From the NCBI RefSeq assembly GCF_000423365.1, contig NZ_AUHV01000004.1, positions 248,001 to 312,000 of the forward strand: 64,000 nt of DNA. Reading direction: 5' to 3'. The position numbers and the translations under genes are program-made. The notes below the pieces were generated by a model, which searched no databases, was not told the DNA's origin, and saw only the letters and a program-made list of their open reading frames with translations. Shown here piece by piece: positions 55,824-64,000 of this stretch. The first letter of the stretch is position 1. Each line of letters opens with the position of its first letter. Origin of the DNA: Maritalea myrionectae DSM 19524. Lineage in GTDB: Bacteria > Pseudomonadota > Alphaproteobacteria > Rhizobiales > Devosiaceae.

Positions 55824-56699
55824 ATGGACCATACCAATTTAGAAGCGATCAAAAAGATCGCCACGGCCAAAAAGACTGATTTTAAGACCATCAATGTGAA
55901 GCGCTTCAATCCGGTTATTGGTGGCGAAGTGAGTGGCATAGATATGTCGCAACCGATCAGCAAAGAGCAGGTTGCTGAATTGCGGCAGGCGCTGAACGAA
56001 TATCATGTGCTGGTTTTCCGTGATCAGAAAATAGATACGGAACAGCAAAAAGAGTTTGCCCGCAATTTTGGCACGCTGCGGAAAATGGCGCTTGAAGATA
56101 TTGATGGCGATGATCCCGAGATTGTGTTGATCCAAGCCTCAGACGCTTCGCAATTTGTGGCCGGCGAAGTATGGCACACAGATGGCACGGCCTCTGAACA
56201 ACCAGCATGGGCACAAATGCTGCACATTCACCAAATTCCGGAAATTGGCTGCGGCGGTGATACTGTTTTTGCCAATATGCATTTGGCCTATGAAATGCTT
56301 TCGCCCGGCATGAAAGAAATGCTGGAAGGTATGACGGCCATACATGATGCGGCGCTACCATGGGCCGGGTATGAGGCGCCACCCAATTTGCCAAAAATTG
56401 AGCACCCCATTGTGGTGAAACATCCGGAAACTGGGGCAAAAATGCTCTATATCAATCCCGGTTTCACGACGCGCATTTTGCAACTCACTGAATTTGAGAG
56501 CCGCGCCATTTTAGAAATGTTGTTCCGGCAGATTGAACATGAGGTGCTGTTGAGCTGTCGCGTTCAGTGGGAAGCCGGAACGGTGGTGTTCTGGGATAAT
56601 CGTTGCACGCAGCACCGGGCAATTTGGGATTATTACCCCTATTCCCGTTTCGGCGAGCGGGTAACGCTTGTAGGTGAAAAGCCTTACGAGAAAATTTAG
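55824..56699 (+). CDS. TauD/TfdA-family Fe(II)/2-oxoglutarate oxygenase
   Basis: A 291-residue oxygenase. The iron ligands are H118 and D120 (VWHTDGT) and H264 (CTQHRAIWDYYP); a later Arg in RFGERVTL would bind 2-oxoglutarate. Such enzymes hydroxylate taurine, sulfonates or, in NRPS loci, amino acids or peptidyl groups. Position suggests a tailoring role here, but a separate catabolic role cannot be excluded. Its end overlaps the convergent SGNH-like gene by four bases. Confidence 0.85.
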   Translation: MDHTNLEAIKKIATAKKTDFKTINVKRFNPVIGGEVSGIDMSQPISKEQVAELRQALNEYHVLVFRDQKIDTEQQKEFARNFGTLRKMALEDIDGDDPEIVLIQASDASQFVAGEVWHTDGTASEQPAWAQMLHIHQIPEIGCGGDTVFANMHLAYEMLSPGMKEMLEGMTAIHDAALPWAGYEAPPNLPKIEHPIVVKHPETGAKMLYINPGFTTRILQLTEFESRAILEMLFRQIEHEVLLSCRVQWEAGTVVFWDNRCTQHRAIWDYYPYSRFGERVTLVGEKPYEKI

Positions 56700-57358
56700 A
56701 GGCCAGCCGCGTCTAACATCTTTTTGCCCAGGGCGATGTTCCCATGAATTGGGTCATTGTCCTGGCAATATTCAGCGAGAAGATTCGCTTCCCTGTCCGA
56801 TGTGTCGTTGCGCACATCAATGACTGAACAGCCGATTTTTGTGAGCTCGCTAAAAGCACGGTTTTGCAGCGCGCGGAACAACTCAGCCCACGCACTATCT
56901 GGTACACGCTGCGGCGGCAGTGCGAAAAAGACAGTTTTGCCCTGTTCAACCAAGTGCTGATGGAAGGCCAACATGGGTGCTTGCATACGTTGAAAGATGG
57001 ATTGGCACATGGGGCCGGCGATAAAGTCCTGAGTAAAGCCTAGATTTTCATCGCGGAAGTTTGCCCAAACTGCGCGGGCGGCAGGAAAGTGAAAGCCTGA
57101 ACCAATGGTGGAGATGATGGGGATGTCGAGTTCTTCGATGTTGCTTACGTCCCACAGCTCGCACAATTCGCCATAGACCCGGATTGTATCTTCCACAACG
57201 AAGCTGAGCCTGCCTTGCTCGACCTCAAAAAAATCCGAATAAAACTCTTTACCGGACGCGATGGGGCCACCGCCAAATTCGATGCCGCGTTCCCGCGCGG
57301 CACGGCCAATGGTGCCCGCATGCGAGTCACCGATCAGTGCAAATTTATGCTTTGCCAT
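56696..57358 (-). CDS. SGNH/GDSL-like protein of the NRPS locus
   Basis: A 220-residue protein that begins KFALIGDSHAGTIG, a GDS(H) block I nucleophile motif, and ends with a DNDPIHGN segment resembling the block V Asp-x-x-His pair. No signal peptide, so it acts in the cytoplasm. It starts inside the GSCFA gene (14-base overlap). It may be an acyl esterase or transferase acting with that protein. Confidence 0.6.
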   Translation of the reverse strand: MAKHKFALIGDSHAGTIGRAARERGIEFGGGPIASGKEFYSDFFEVEQGRLSFVVEDTIRVYGELCELWDVSNIEELDIPIISTIGSGFHFPAARAVWANFRDENLGFTQDFIAGPMCQSIFQRMQAPMLAFHQHLVEQGKTVFFALPPQRVPDSAWAELFRALQNRAFSELTKIGCSVIDVRNDTSDREANLLAEYCQDNDPIHGNIALGKKMLDAAGL

Positions 57359-58367
57359 AATATTCTAAAATCTCATCTTCACAGACAATATCGCCCATCG
57401 GAACTGGGCTGGATTGTCTCTCTTGCCCCAAGCCTTCGAAGAAATGCTTCATCACATAATCCACGCCGCTCGGGGAAACTGTCCGCTTGTTTTCATTGAA
57501 ATATGACTGGTCCAGCATGGCCGGCGACACCAAATCGTAGGATGGGAAATAGTCCACATGCACATTGGCATCAGCAAATTCACCAGCAACGGCACGCAGC
57601 ACCGATTTCGTATAGGTGCTGGCAGTTAGAGCATGATGACCGGTTACTGTTGCCGTGATCGGCACAGGCGAAACGGTGAGCAGCATTTTGATATTTGGAT
57701 TGTGGTTTCGCATGGCGTTGAACGCGCTCGCCAACGCTTTCTTGCCCGACTCGAATCCGAAGTTGATGCACTGATGCTCATCGGGATTGAAGGTGCCCTG
57801 CACTGTGCCTGGGCAAGCAGGATATATTGATTTTGACTTTGTGTTGACCCAAGCCTCGGTAAGGCCTGGTGTAAACAGAAAGATATCTGCTTGCTCAATT
57901 GCTGTTTTGACTGCATCAGCAGTGACGTTGCGCGAAGCCAGCACCTCTTCGACGCTGTCAAAACCATTGGGTCGAACGGAAGGGCGGAAGGGGTCAAAAA
58001 ATCGCCCGTCTGTTTCCCACACTTCTTGGTCCATGCTGGATCTGTCTAGTGCCCAGCGCACCCATTGGGCCAGCAAGGCAGGCGTGTAGATATTGCCTGT
58101 GCGAAAGGTGAAGAGCCCGTAATTATGTGCTGTGTGCAACGATCGCGGCAGTGTTTTAGGCGGGTTTTCCGTAACCAACCAATTCATGCCGCGGCTGCGC
58201 AGCGCGCGCCCAATGTTTTGCGCAAAGCATGAGCCAGCAGTGGCAACGGCGTGTTGCTTTTCAATTTTGAACTTGGGAAGCCAGACTTGGGTTAGTTCGC
58301 CCTGCTTGGGCTCGGCAACGCCGAGCTTCCAAAAAGCGCGATCATCCAGTTTTTCATACGGATTCAA
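57345..58367 (-). CDS. GSCFA-domain protein
   Basis: A 340-residue protein named for its GSCFAQNIGRAL motif, which is present about residue 47 (with the preceding HAVATA). The family is SGNH-related and often found in glycan loci; chemistry unproven. TTG at 58367 is preferred, since GGAGGAGGGGGAGA lies directly before it; a TTG at 58385 is a weaker choice. It overlaps the MFS gene by 14 bases and the SGNH-like gene by 14 bases. Confidence 0.78.
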   Translation of the reverse strand: MNPYEKLDDRAFWKLGVAEPKQGELTQVWLPKFKIEKQHAVATAGSCFAQNIGRALRSRGMNWLVTENPPKTLPRSLHTAHNYGLFTFRTGNIYTPALLAQWVRWALDRSSMDQEVWETDGRFFDPFRPSVRPNGFDSVEEVLASRNVTADAVKTAIEQADIFLFTPGLTEAWVNTKSKSIYPACPGTVQGTFNPDEHQCINFGFESGKKALASAFNAMRNHNPNIKMLLTVSPVPITATVTGHHALTASTYTKSVLRAVAGEFADANVHVDYFPSYDLVSPAMLDQSYFNENKRTVSPSGVDYVMKHFFEGLGQERQSSPVPMGDIVCEDEILEYYGKA

Positions 58368-59598
58368 TCTCCCCCTCCTCCGCAATTGGTGGTTTTTCCT
58401 TCAAGGCGACATAGCCGATCCATGCCAACGGCAGGCACAAGGCCGCAGCGGCATAAAACAAAACCGGGCCGCCCAGTGTGATGATCAATTGCGCCGCCAA
58501 TAAGGGTGCAATAGCACCCCCGAGATTGGACAACATGTAAATGCCAAAAAACGAATTTCGCTGCCCCTTTGGCGCAACACGATCCACAATGGTGAGAAAC
58601 ATGGGCAAAGCAATGATTTCACCAAGGGTCGAAACCCCAATTGCCAGAATCCAAAGCCAGACAAATTGCTGCTGATTGATGGCAATCATCAAAAGCGACA
58701 GGCCCAAACAGGCAATCGCAATCAAAAAGGCCAAACGCTCACCTATTTCCATAATCTGCTTCATAAACAGGCCGTGGATGACCAGCACGACGACTGTGTT
58801 GGTGACGGTGAGCATGGCGATAATCGCCGCTAGGTCGGGCACACCCAGATCGATCATGTGCAAGGTCAACGGCTCATCTGTTTGCGCATAGATAAACACC
58901 AACAGTAAGTTGGAGATGAACAAGGCGACAAATAGACGATGTTTGAATGCTTCTTTTAAGACTGAAAGGCTTGAGCCACGTCCCGTGGCTGTTGGCGTAT
59001 CCTCAATTTCCGGCAATTTGAACTGAATGGCATAGCCCAAAAGCACATAGCTTGCGGCAGCGATGAGAAATATTGAGTTATTTCCGTTTTGAATAAACCA
59101 CAGTCCGATAAATGGGCCGACAGCACCTGCGATGTTCACAATGTAATATCGCACATGGAAGAGCGCTGGGCGCTGTTCTTCATTTTCCGCCAATTCGCCC
59201 AGAGACGAACGCAAAAGCGGCTCTAGCACGCCTCCAGCGGCCGAGAATAACGTGATTGCAACAAAGTAGGCCTGCAAATTGGGCAGGAACGCCAAAATCA
59301 GAAAGCAAATGATGGTCAGCAGGTTTGCGCCATGCATCAAGTTCTTTTTCCGCATCCCGTCGGCAATGAACCCTGCAATCGGCGAAGCCGCCAGGCCGAT
59401 AAATGCACCCAGAGTAAACAGAAAGCCGATTTGGAAAACGGTTGCGCCAAGGCGTTCACTCAAAATTACAGCTAAGAATGGGAAGACCATAAAGCTGGTC
59501 AGTCGGGTTAAAGTGATGGCGACAATGAAGAATTGCGCGTGTGGCGGCAGGCTGCGCAAAGTTGCGACAAAGCCCCCTGCTTTCTTTTCATTAGCCAC
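58354..59598 (-). CDS. MFS transporter
   Basis: A 414-residue protein with about twelve helices. The segment AGFIADGMRKKN after helix 2 is the MFS loop motif. It is a probable exporter of the NRPS product or of a siderophore, since it lies in the locus and is coupled to the GSCFA gene; drug:H+ antiport is also possible. The start is a GTG at 59598. It ends with acidic GEIESV. Confidence 0.88.
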   Translation of the reverse strand: MANEKKAGGFVATLRSLPPHAQFFIVAITLTRLTSFMVFPFLAVILSERLGATVFQIGFLFTLGAFIGLAASPIAGFIADGMRKKNLMHGANLLTIICFLILAFLPNLQAYFVAITLFSAAGGVLEPLLRSSLGELAENEEQRPALFHVRYYIVNIAGAVGPFIGLWFIQNGNNSIFLIAAASYVLLGYAIQFKLPEIEDTPTATGRGSSLSVLKEAFKHRLFVALFISNLLLVFIYAQTDEPLTLHMIDLGVPDLAAIIAMLTVTNTVVVLVIHGLFMKQIMEIGERLAFLIAIACLGLSLLMIAINQQQFVWLWILAIGVSTLGEIIALPMFLTIVDRVAPKGQRNSFFGIYMLSNLGGAIAPLLAAQLIITLGGPVLFYAAAALCLPLAWIGYVALKEKPPIAEEGEIESV

Positions 59599-59782
59599 GC
59601 TCTTCTCCCCCCAAACGCCCGTTAGGGTCGTTCTTATTGTTATTGGGCGCTGCCAGCTTTTTCGGCTGCGTAGTGATACGTTCTTTTACGCCACAAGTTT
59701 GACAGCGTAACGTCATATGGATCGGATATCCATTGCAAGAGATGCATAGGGTATGCAGATTCAGCATTGGATTGATGCACAA
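59591..59782 (-). CDS. Possible small zinc-ribbon protein
   Basis: A 63-residue open frame with two CxxC pairs (CISC and CQTC) that could bind zinc, followed by a basic, Asn-rich tail. Its stop overlaps the MFS start by eight bases, so it could be translationally coupled. A second ATG at 59767 is an alternative start. No known family; it may be spurious. Confidence 0.35.
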   Translation of the reverse strand: MCINPMLNLHTLCISCNGYPIHMTLRCQTCGVKERITTQPKKLAAPNNNKNDPNGRLGGEERG

Positions 59783-60225
59783 ATCGGAATTAGCTTATTC
59801 GAGTTGCCGAACCATAAAATGGCGGCGACCAAAAACAATAATATCAGGTGCCATATGTTCGACAAAAACATATGTCTTGGTTGCCAATTATGCTCTGGGA
59901 GGGACTAGCATTATGGGCGATAATAATAATTTAAGTCGAAACTTAAAGATGCCGATGATCACTTTAGTGTCCATGCACTTCGGCGCAACCAAGCTGGTGC
60001 GTTTATAGCTTTTTCGCACTGCACCTTATTCGATCGGATCTCGCATCGCATCTCCCTCGCTTTAGCTTTTTTGACTAAAGCTTTGCGCATACGATGTGGG
60101 GTTCGATCATTTTATCCATGGGCATCAGCAACAAGCGCTTAGACAGCGATGGCCCTATCGCCATCTTGATTGCCCAATATGCCAAGCGATTGGCGCTTTA
60201 TCTATAGCATTTGAGATGATTGAAG
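59783..60225. other. 443-base gap before the NRPS gene: regulatory candidates only
   Basis: No convincing gene. It holds three inverted repeats: CATATGTT-N7-AACATATG at 59852-59874; TTTAAGT-CGAA-ACTTAAA, perfect, at 59930-59947; and GCTTTAG-N9-CTAAAGC at 60059-60081. They are possible sites for regulation of the NRPS gene and the divergent MFS operon. A short frame of 29 codons at 60118-60207 and a 91-codon frame across 59733-60008 are not supported. Confidence 0.5.
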
Positions 60226-63200
60226 ATGCCTGATTTCGTAAATCCATTTTGCACTATACCGGCCAATCATTTGGATTTGAGCCGGATTGCCCTCTCCTAC
60301 GAAGGAGAAGAGTTGGATTACGACAGTGTAGAACGACGCGCTGCGGCACTGGCTGAAAAAATCTGCAGCCTTGATCTTCCTATATCAAAGGAACTGGGCC
60401 GGCCATCCGTTGGCGTTTCGCTACGTCGCGGGCCAAATATTTTTATCGCCATTCTGGCCTGTGTGAAGGCTGGATGCGTTGTGGTGCCAATCGATCCGGC
60501 GCATGGCGACGACTATAAGCGCGATTTGGTCACGACGGCGCAGTGCAGTTTGGTGATTTGCGACCAAACTGAAAATTGGGCCAGCGCGCCTTGCCACTCT
60601 TTGGACAGCCTTGAAGCATTGGCGGTTAGCACGACTAGGGCACCTGCCCCTTTTGCGGCGGGTGATGTTGGCTTTGTGCTTTTTACCTCTGGCACAACTG
60701 GCAAACCCAAAGGCGTGATGTTGGCGCTGGACGCGATTGTGATGGCTGTGCAAGCTTTTGGCGCTCGCACAGACATGAATGCCAGCTCTGTCATCGCACA
60801 GTTTACCGGGCTTTCCTTCGATTCTGCGGTGCTAGAATTCTTACAGGCCTACCTGCATCGTGCGGAGCTGGCCATTGTGCCGGAGACCGCGCGACTTGCA
60901 CCTGAAGAATTGGCGACGTTTCTCGTGGACCAAAAAGTCACGCATCTGACGTTACCGGCAGCGATTACCCCTTATTTGCCGCAACGCAATGATTACGCGC
61001 TGGAGGCGTTGATTTGTGTCGGTGACAAGCTAGACGATCAATTGCTCTGGGATTGGGCGAATATTTGCCAGACTTTTAATGGATATGGCCCAACCGAAGC
61101 CTCAGTTTGCGCCAGCCTGTGCAAAGTGACCCACGGCACGCCAGTCAGCTTGGGCGAACCGCTGAAACATGTGGACTTTTCTCATGATCCACAAACCAAC
61201 GAACTGTTGATCAGTGGGATTGGACTGGCCAAAGGATATATGGGGGCGCCAGAACAGACTGCAGCGCGCTTTATACTTGGCGAAGATGGTGTGGTTCGCT
61301 ATTTTACGGGCGATGAGGTTCGCGCAGCGCCGGACGGCAACTTCAAGTTTGTCGGACGGACAGACTTTCAAACCAAAATTCGGGGCGCACGCGTGGAAAC
61401 CAGCGCTGTCGAAACTGTGTTGTTGCAACGGAATGATGTGCGCGAGGCAGTGGTTATTGCCGTGGGTGACAATAGCAGCGACCGGCATCTGGTGGCCTTT
61501 GTTGTGGCCGATAGAGCCAAAGATGAACTTTTACCGCAGCTCAAAGAAGAGCTGAGCAAGAGCCTTCCCGAGTCGCATTTTCCTAAACATTTCATGTTTT
61601 TAGAGCGCTTGCCTTACACATTGAATCACAAGGTGGATCGCAAAGCGCTGGCGGCTCTAGCCCCGACTGCGACGCATGATGAGATCTTATCCGATGATTT
61701 GGAGAGCTGCGCCCGAGCGGCCTTTATGCAGGAACTGGGTTGCGATCATGTTGAGATGGAGCAGGACTTTTTCCACCTTGGCGGCGATTCAGTTGGCGCG
61801 ATGCGGCTTTTGGCCAAACTCTCCAAACTGACTGATCGCAAAGTCGCGGTTGGCGACTTCCGGAAGGCACCGACACTAGGGGCCCTAATCGACCTGTTGA
61901 AGCGCAATGCATCCGATAGCGTCCAAATTGAACCCAACCAACGTGATACAGATGTGTTGCCACTGTCGCAGCAGCAAAATGCGGCTTGGTATATGTTCAA
62001 CCAAGACCCGACCAGCAAAGCCTATCTCGCTGAAGCGGTGCATCATTTTGAAGGTGCGTTTGATCCCGATGCGATGCTGAAAGCTGCGCAAAAGATTTTC
62101 GATCGGCACGAGATTTACCGCACTGTCTTTTTTGAAGAACAGGGAGAACCTGTTCAGCAGATTCTGCCGCATCACCAGGTTGACTATCCCAGCATTGATG
62201 CCACGCACATTGTGCCTGACGCGCGAGAGGATTTTATCAAGCAGACATTTGCCGAAGTTCTGCCGGGCATTTTTGATTTGGGCGAACTGCCCTTGGCACG
62301 TTTTGCTTTGATCAAATTTTCCGACGAGCACTACGCCTTACTGCATCAGGAACATCACATTGTGCATGATGGATGGGGCGGTTCAGAATTCACGGCCGAA
62401 CTGATGGGCTGGTATCATCATTTTGCGACACCTGATTACGAATTCGCGCCAGCTGATGTGCCGCAATATTCGGATTTTTTGCTGACCCAGTCAAAATGGC
62501 TCGCCTCGCCGGATGCGGAACGCCAAAGAGCCTATTGGGTTGAACAACTTGCAGATGCGCCCCGTGCTGTGCCGATTTTTGGCAAGAAATCGACGCGTCT
62601 GGGCTTTGAAGGTGGTTATGAACGCATCGACTTCACCCGCGCTGAGTGGTGCAAATGTGAGGAGATTTGCCGCGAAATAGGTGTGACGCCTTTTGGTTTC
62701 ACCTCGGCGGTGTTGAACCTGATGCTTTGGCAATATTCGGGCGAGCGGGACATTGTTTTTGGTGCGCCATTTGCCAACCGAAATTGGCTGAATAGCCAAT
62801 CAATCCTCGGCATGTTGGTGAACACATTGGTGCTTCGCGCAAAAATTGATCCAGACCAAGATGCGCTTTCATTTATTCAGGAAACGCAAAAGACAATTGA
62901 TGCCGCCTATGCCAATCAGGAAATGCCCTTTGGCACTGTGGTAGAAGCGCTCAATCCAGATCGTTTTGGCGGGCAGAATCCGCTGTTCAATGTGTTGCTT
63001 GGCTTTCACGACACACCGATTGATGTGGACGACATAGTTGGGCTGCGCTGGCGCAAAGATGAAACGGTGATTTCGCAAACCACAAAGTTTGATTTGGACT
63101 GTCTTGTAGTCAACCGCGACAGCCATTTCACGGACAACGACATGGTTTCGTTTCTCTGGGAATATCGCAGTGATATTTATGATGCTTCAGAAATTCGCCA

Positions 63201-64000
63201 CTTTGTTGAGAGCTTCAAAAAGGTGTTCTTGGCGCTTTGTGAAGCGCAGCACATGGCCATTGCCGATGTGCCGAGCCTGACGGTTGAACATAAGGATATA
63301 CTGCTGTTCGATTGGGGACGTGGCCACGATGTGCCAGCCCATGTGCGGGCGCAGCTCGATGGCACGAGCTTTATTGACGCGCTCAACGAACAACTGAAGA
63401 CCCAAGGTGATCACATTGCGTTGCGGGCGGGCCACGAGGCGATGAGCTATCGCCAATTGGATGAACGATCCGACGCGTTGGCTTCCGCGCTTGAAAACAA
63501 GGTGCAGCCGAATGACCGCGTGGCAATTTATGCGGCGCGTGGCATGGCCCAAATTGTGGCAATGGTTGCGGTGCAGAAGTTGCAGGCCACCATTGTTTGC
63601 CTTGATCCCTCTCTGCCCGATGGGCGTGTTGAGCATATGTTGCGCGACAGTGCGCCGAGCATTGTGCTTTGGGAGGGCGCATTGCCGCCGCAAGCTCAAC
63701 CTTTCGAATGCAAGGCGATCAGCGAGGCAATTGCTTCAGATACTGGTTTTGCCAACCAGGCGGCTCAAGATGGGCAGTTGGCTTACGTGAATTACACATC
63801 AGGCTCTACCGGACAGCCCAAGGGTGTAGAGATTTATGCCAACAGTTTGTTAGACGAATGTGCGCACCTGATGTCGATTATGGAGCTAGATGCTCAATCA
63901 CGCGGTGTCAGCCTTTCTCACACAGGCTTTGATGCCTATCATGGCGAGATTTGGCCCTTGTTGCTTGCAGGCGGCAGCATTTCTCTGATTGCGGATCAAG
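60226..64000 (+). CDS. Nonribosomal peptide synthetase, A-T-C-A..., 3' truncated
   Basis: A reading frame open from the ATG at 60226 to the right edge (1258 codons seen). It starts with an adenylation domain without a preceding condensation domain: core TSGTTGKPKG (about residue 154), GYGPTE (about 286), GRTDFQTKIRG. Next are a carrier domain with its phosphopantetheine serine S522 (LGGDSVG) and a condensation domain with HHIVHDG (H710-D715). A second adenylation domain begins, with TSGSTGQPKG near residue 1190. The first domain is therefore a loading module. An in-frame stop at 60217 limits the start. Confidence 0.93.
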   Translation, partial: MPDFVNPFCTIPANHLDLSRIALSYEGEELDYDSVERRAAALAEKICSLDLPISKELGRPSVGVSLRRGPNIFIAILACVKAGCVVVPIDPAHGDDYKRDLVTTAQCSLVICDQTENWASAPCHSLDSLEALAVSTTRAPAPFAAGDVGFVLFTSGTTGKPKGVMLALDAIVMAVQAFGARTDMNASSVIAQFTGLSFDSAVLEFLQAYLHRAELAIVPETARLAPEELATFLVDQKVTHLTLPAAITPYLPQRNDYALEALICVGDKLDDQLLWDWANICQTFNGYGPTEASVCASLCKVTHGTPVSLGEPLKHVDFSHDPQTNELLISGIGLAKGYMGAPEQTAARFILGEDGVVRYFTGDEVRAAPDGNFKFVGRTDFQTKIRGARVETSAVETVLLQRNDVREAVVIAVGDNSSDRHLVAFVVADRAKDELLPQLKEELSKSLPESHFPKHFMFLERLPYTLNHKVDRKALAALAPTATHDEILSDDLESCARAAFMQELGCDHVEMEQDFFHLGGDSVGAMRLLAKLSKLTDRKVAVGDFRKAPTLGALIDLLKRNASDSVQIEPNQRDTDVLPLSQQQNAAWYMFNQDPTSKAYLAEAVHHFEGAFDPDAMLKAAQKIFDRHEIYRTVFFEEQGEPVQQILPHHQVDYPSIDATHIVPDAREDFIKQTFAEVLPGIFDLGELPLARFALIKFSDEHYALLHQEHHIVHDGWGGSEFTAELMGWYHHFATPDYEFAPADVPQYSDFLLTQSKWLASPDAERQRAYWVEQLADAPRAVPIFGKKSTRLGFEGGYERIDFTRAEWCKCEEICREIGVTPFGFTSAVLNLMLWQYSGERDIVFGAPFANRNWLNSQSILGMLVNTLVLRAKIDPDQDALSFIQETQKTIDAAYANQEMPFGTVVEALNPDRFGGQNPLFNVLLGFHDTPIDVDDIVGLRWRKDETVISQTTKFDLDCLVVNRDSHFTDNDMVSFLWEYRSDIYDASEIRHFVESFKKVFLALCEAQHMAIADVPSLTVEHKDILLFDWGRGHDVPAHVRAQLDGTSFIDALNEQLKTQGDHIALRAGHEAMSYRQLDERSDALASALENKVQPNDRVAIYAARGMAQIVAMVAVQKLQATIVCLDPSLPDGRVEHMLRDSAPSIVLWEGALPPQAQPFECKAISEAIASDTGFANQAAQDGQLAYVNYTSGSTGQPKGVEIYANSLLDECAHLMSIMELDAQSRGVSLSHTGFDAYHGEIWPLLLAGGSISLIADQ

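Noticed and set aside
59733-60008. 91-codon plus-strand frame in the NRPS upstream gap
   Set aside because: Overlaps the palindromes and the possible zinc-ribbon frame, has no ribosome binding site, and reads as random sequence.
60118-60207. 29-codon frame just before the NRPS gene
   Set aside because: Too short and without a ribosome binding site; a leader peptide could not be supported.
1-64000. CRISPR arrays, rRNA genes or insertion sequences
   Set aside because: No regularly spaced repeats, no rRNA-like stretches and no transposase-like protein seen anywhere in the window.

Overview
The window looks like the chromosome of an alphaproteobacterium, most likely a moderately AT-rich, possibly marine member of the Hyphomicrobiales. 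The evidence is the trkA-trkH-hfq-hflX-mazG order at the left end, the mfd-sdhE/recG and glmS-glmU neighbourhoods, an IalB-family protein, an RlpA lipoprotein and a PhrB-type iron-sulfur (6-4) photolyase. Taxonomy is inferred from gene content and protein style only; no search was run.

Layout. 1-5.6 kb: potassium uptake (trkA partial, trkH), hfq, hflX, mazG and a YciI protein. 5.8-12.9 kb: a catabolic unit with a MarR-type regulator, a TRAP transporter (dctM, dctQ, dctP) and a divergent fused HyuA-HyuB hydantoinase/5-oxoprolinase. 13.2-21.1 kb: a frameshifted GNAT gene, then a housekeeping run on the minus strand (MBL hydrolase, tatD, metG, holB, tmk, D,D-carboxypeptidase, rlpA). 21.3-27 kb: a corrinoid-dependent methyl-transfer operon (Bmt-like methyltransferase, corrinoid protein, DUF1638 protein, small 'virulence factor' family protein, methyl-THF:corrinoid methyltransferase, [2Fe-2S]/ASKHA reductive activator). 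27-33 kb: a TetR regulator with tandem operators, then a minus-strand operon fhs-pxpB-pxpC-pxpA-folD. 33-42 kb: photolyase, a Pr6Pr-like membrane protein, a MerR/ArsR regulator pair, a serine hydrolase, an AT-rich broken gene beside tRNA-Ser(UGA), quinone oxidoreductase, TerC, a UbiH-type monooxygenase and IalB. 42-53.3 kb: mfd, sdhE, recG, DUF502, glmS, glmU and a SPOR-like membrane protein. 53.4-64 kb: tRNA-Lys(UUU), then a nonribosomal peptide cluster (type II thioesterase, phosphopantetheinyl transferase, unknown protein, TauD-type oxygenase, SGNH-like protein, GSCFA protein, MFS transporter, a possible zinc ribbon) and a large NRPS that runs off the right end.

How the genes may work together. 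The 21-33 kb block reads as a C1 route: methyl groups, probably from glycine betaine or a related methylated amine, pass through the corrinoid protein to tetrahydrofolate, and FolD and Fhs interconvert methylene-, formyl-THF and formate. A methylene-THF reductase would have to be encoded elsewhere. A second theme is 5-oxoproline/hydantoin-type ring opening, present twice in unrelated forms (HyuAB fusion with its TRAP transporter, and PxpABC).

The two most interesting items are these. First, in the corrinoid operon all three enzymes that must dock on the corrinoid protein end in arginine-rich tails, while the corrinoid protein begins with a strongly acidic segment. Second, the NRPS locus next to tRNA-Lys has an unusual set of accessory genes.
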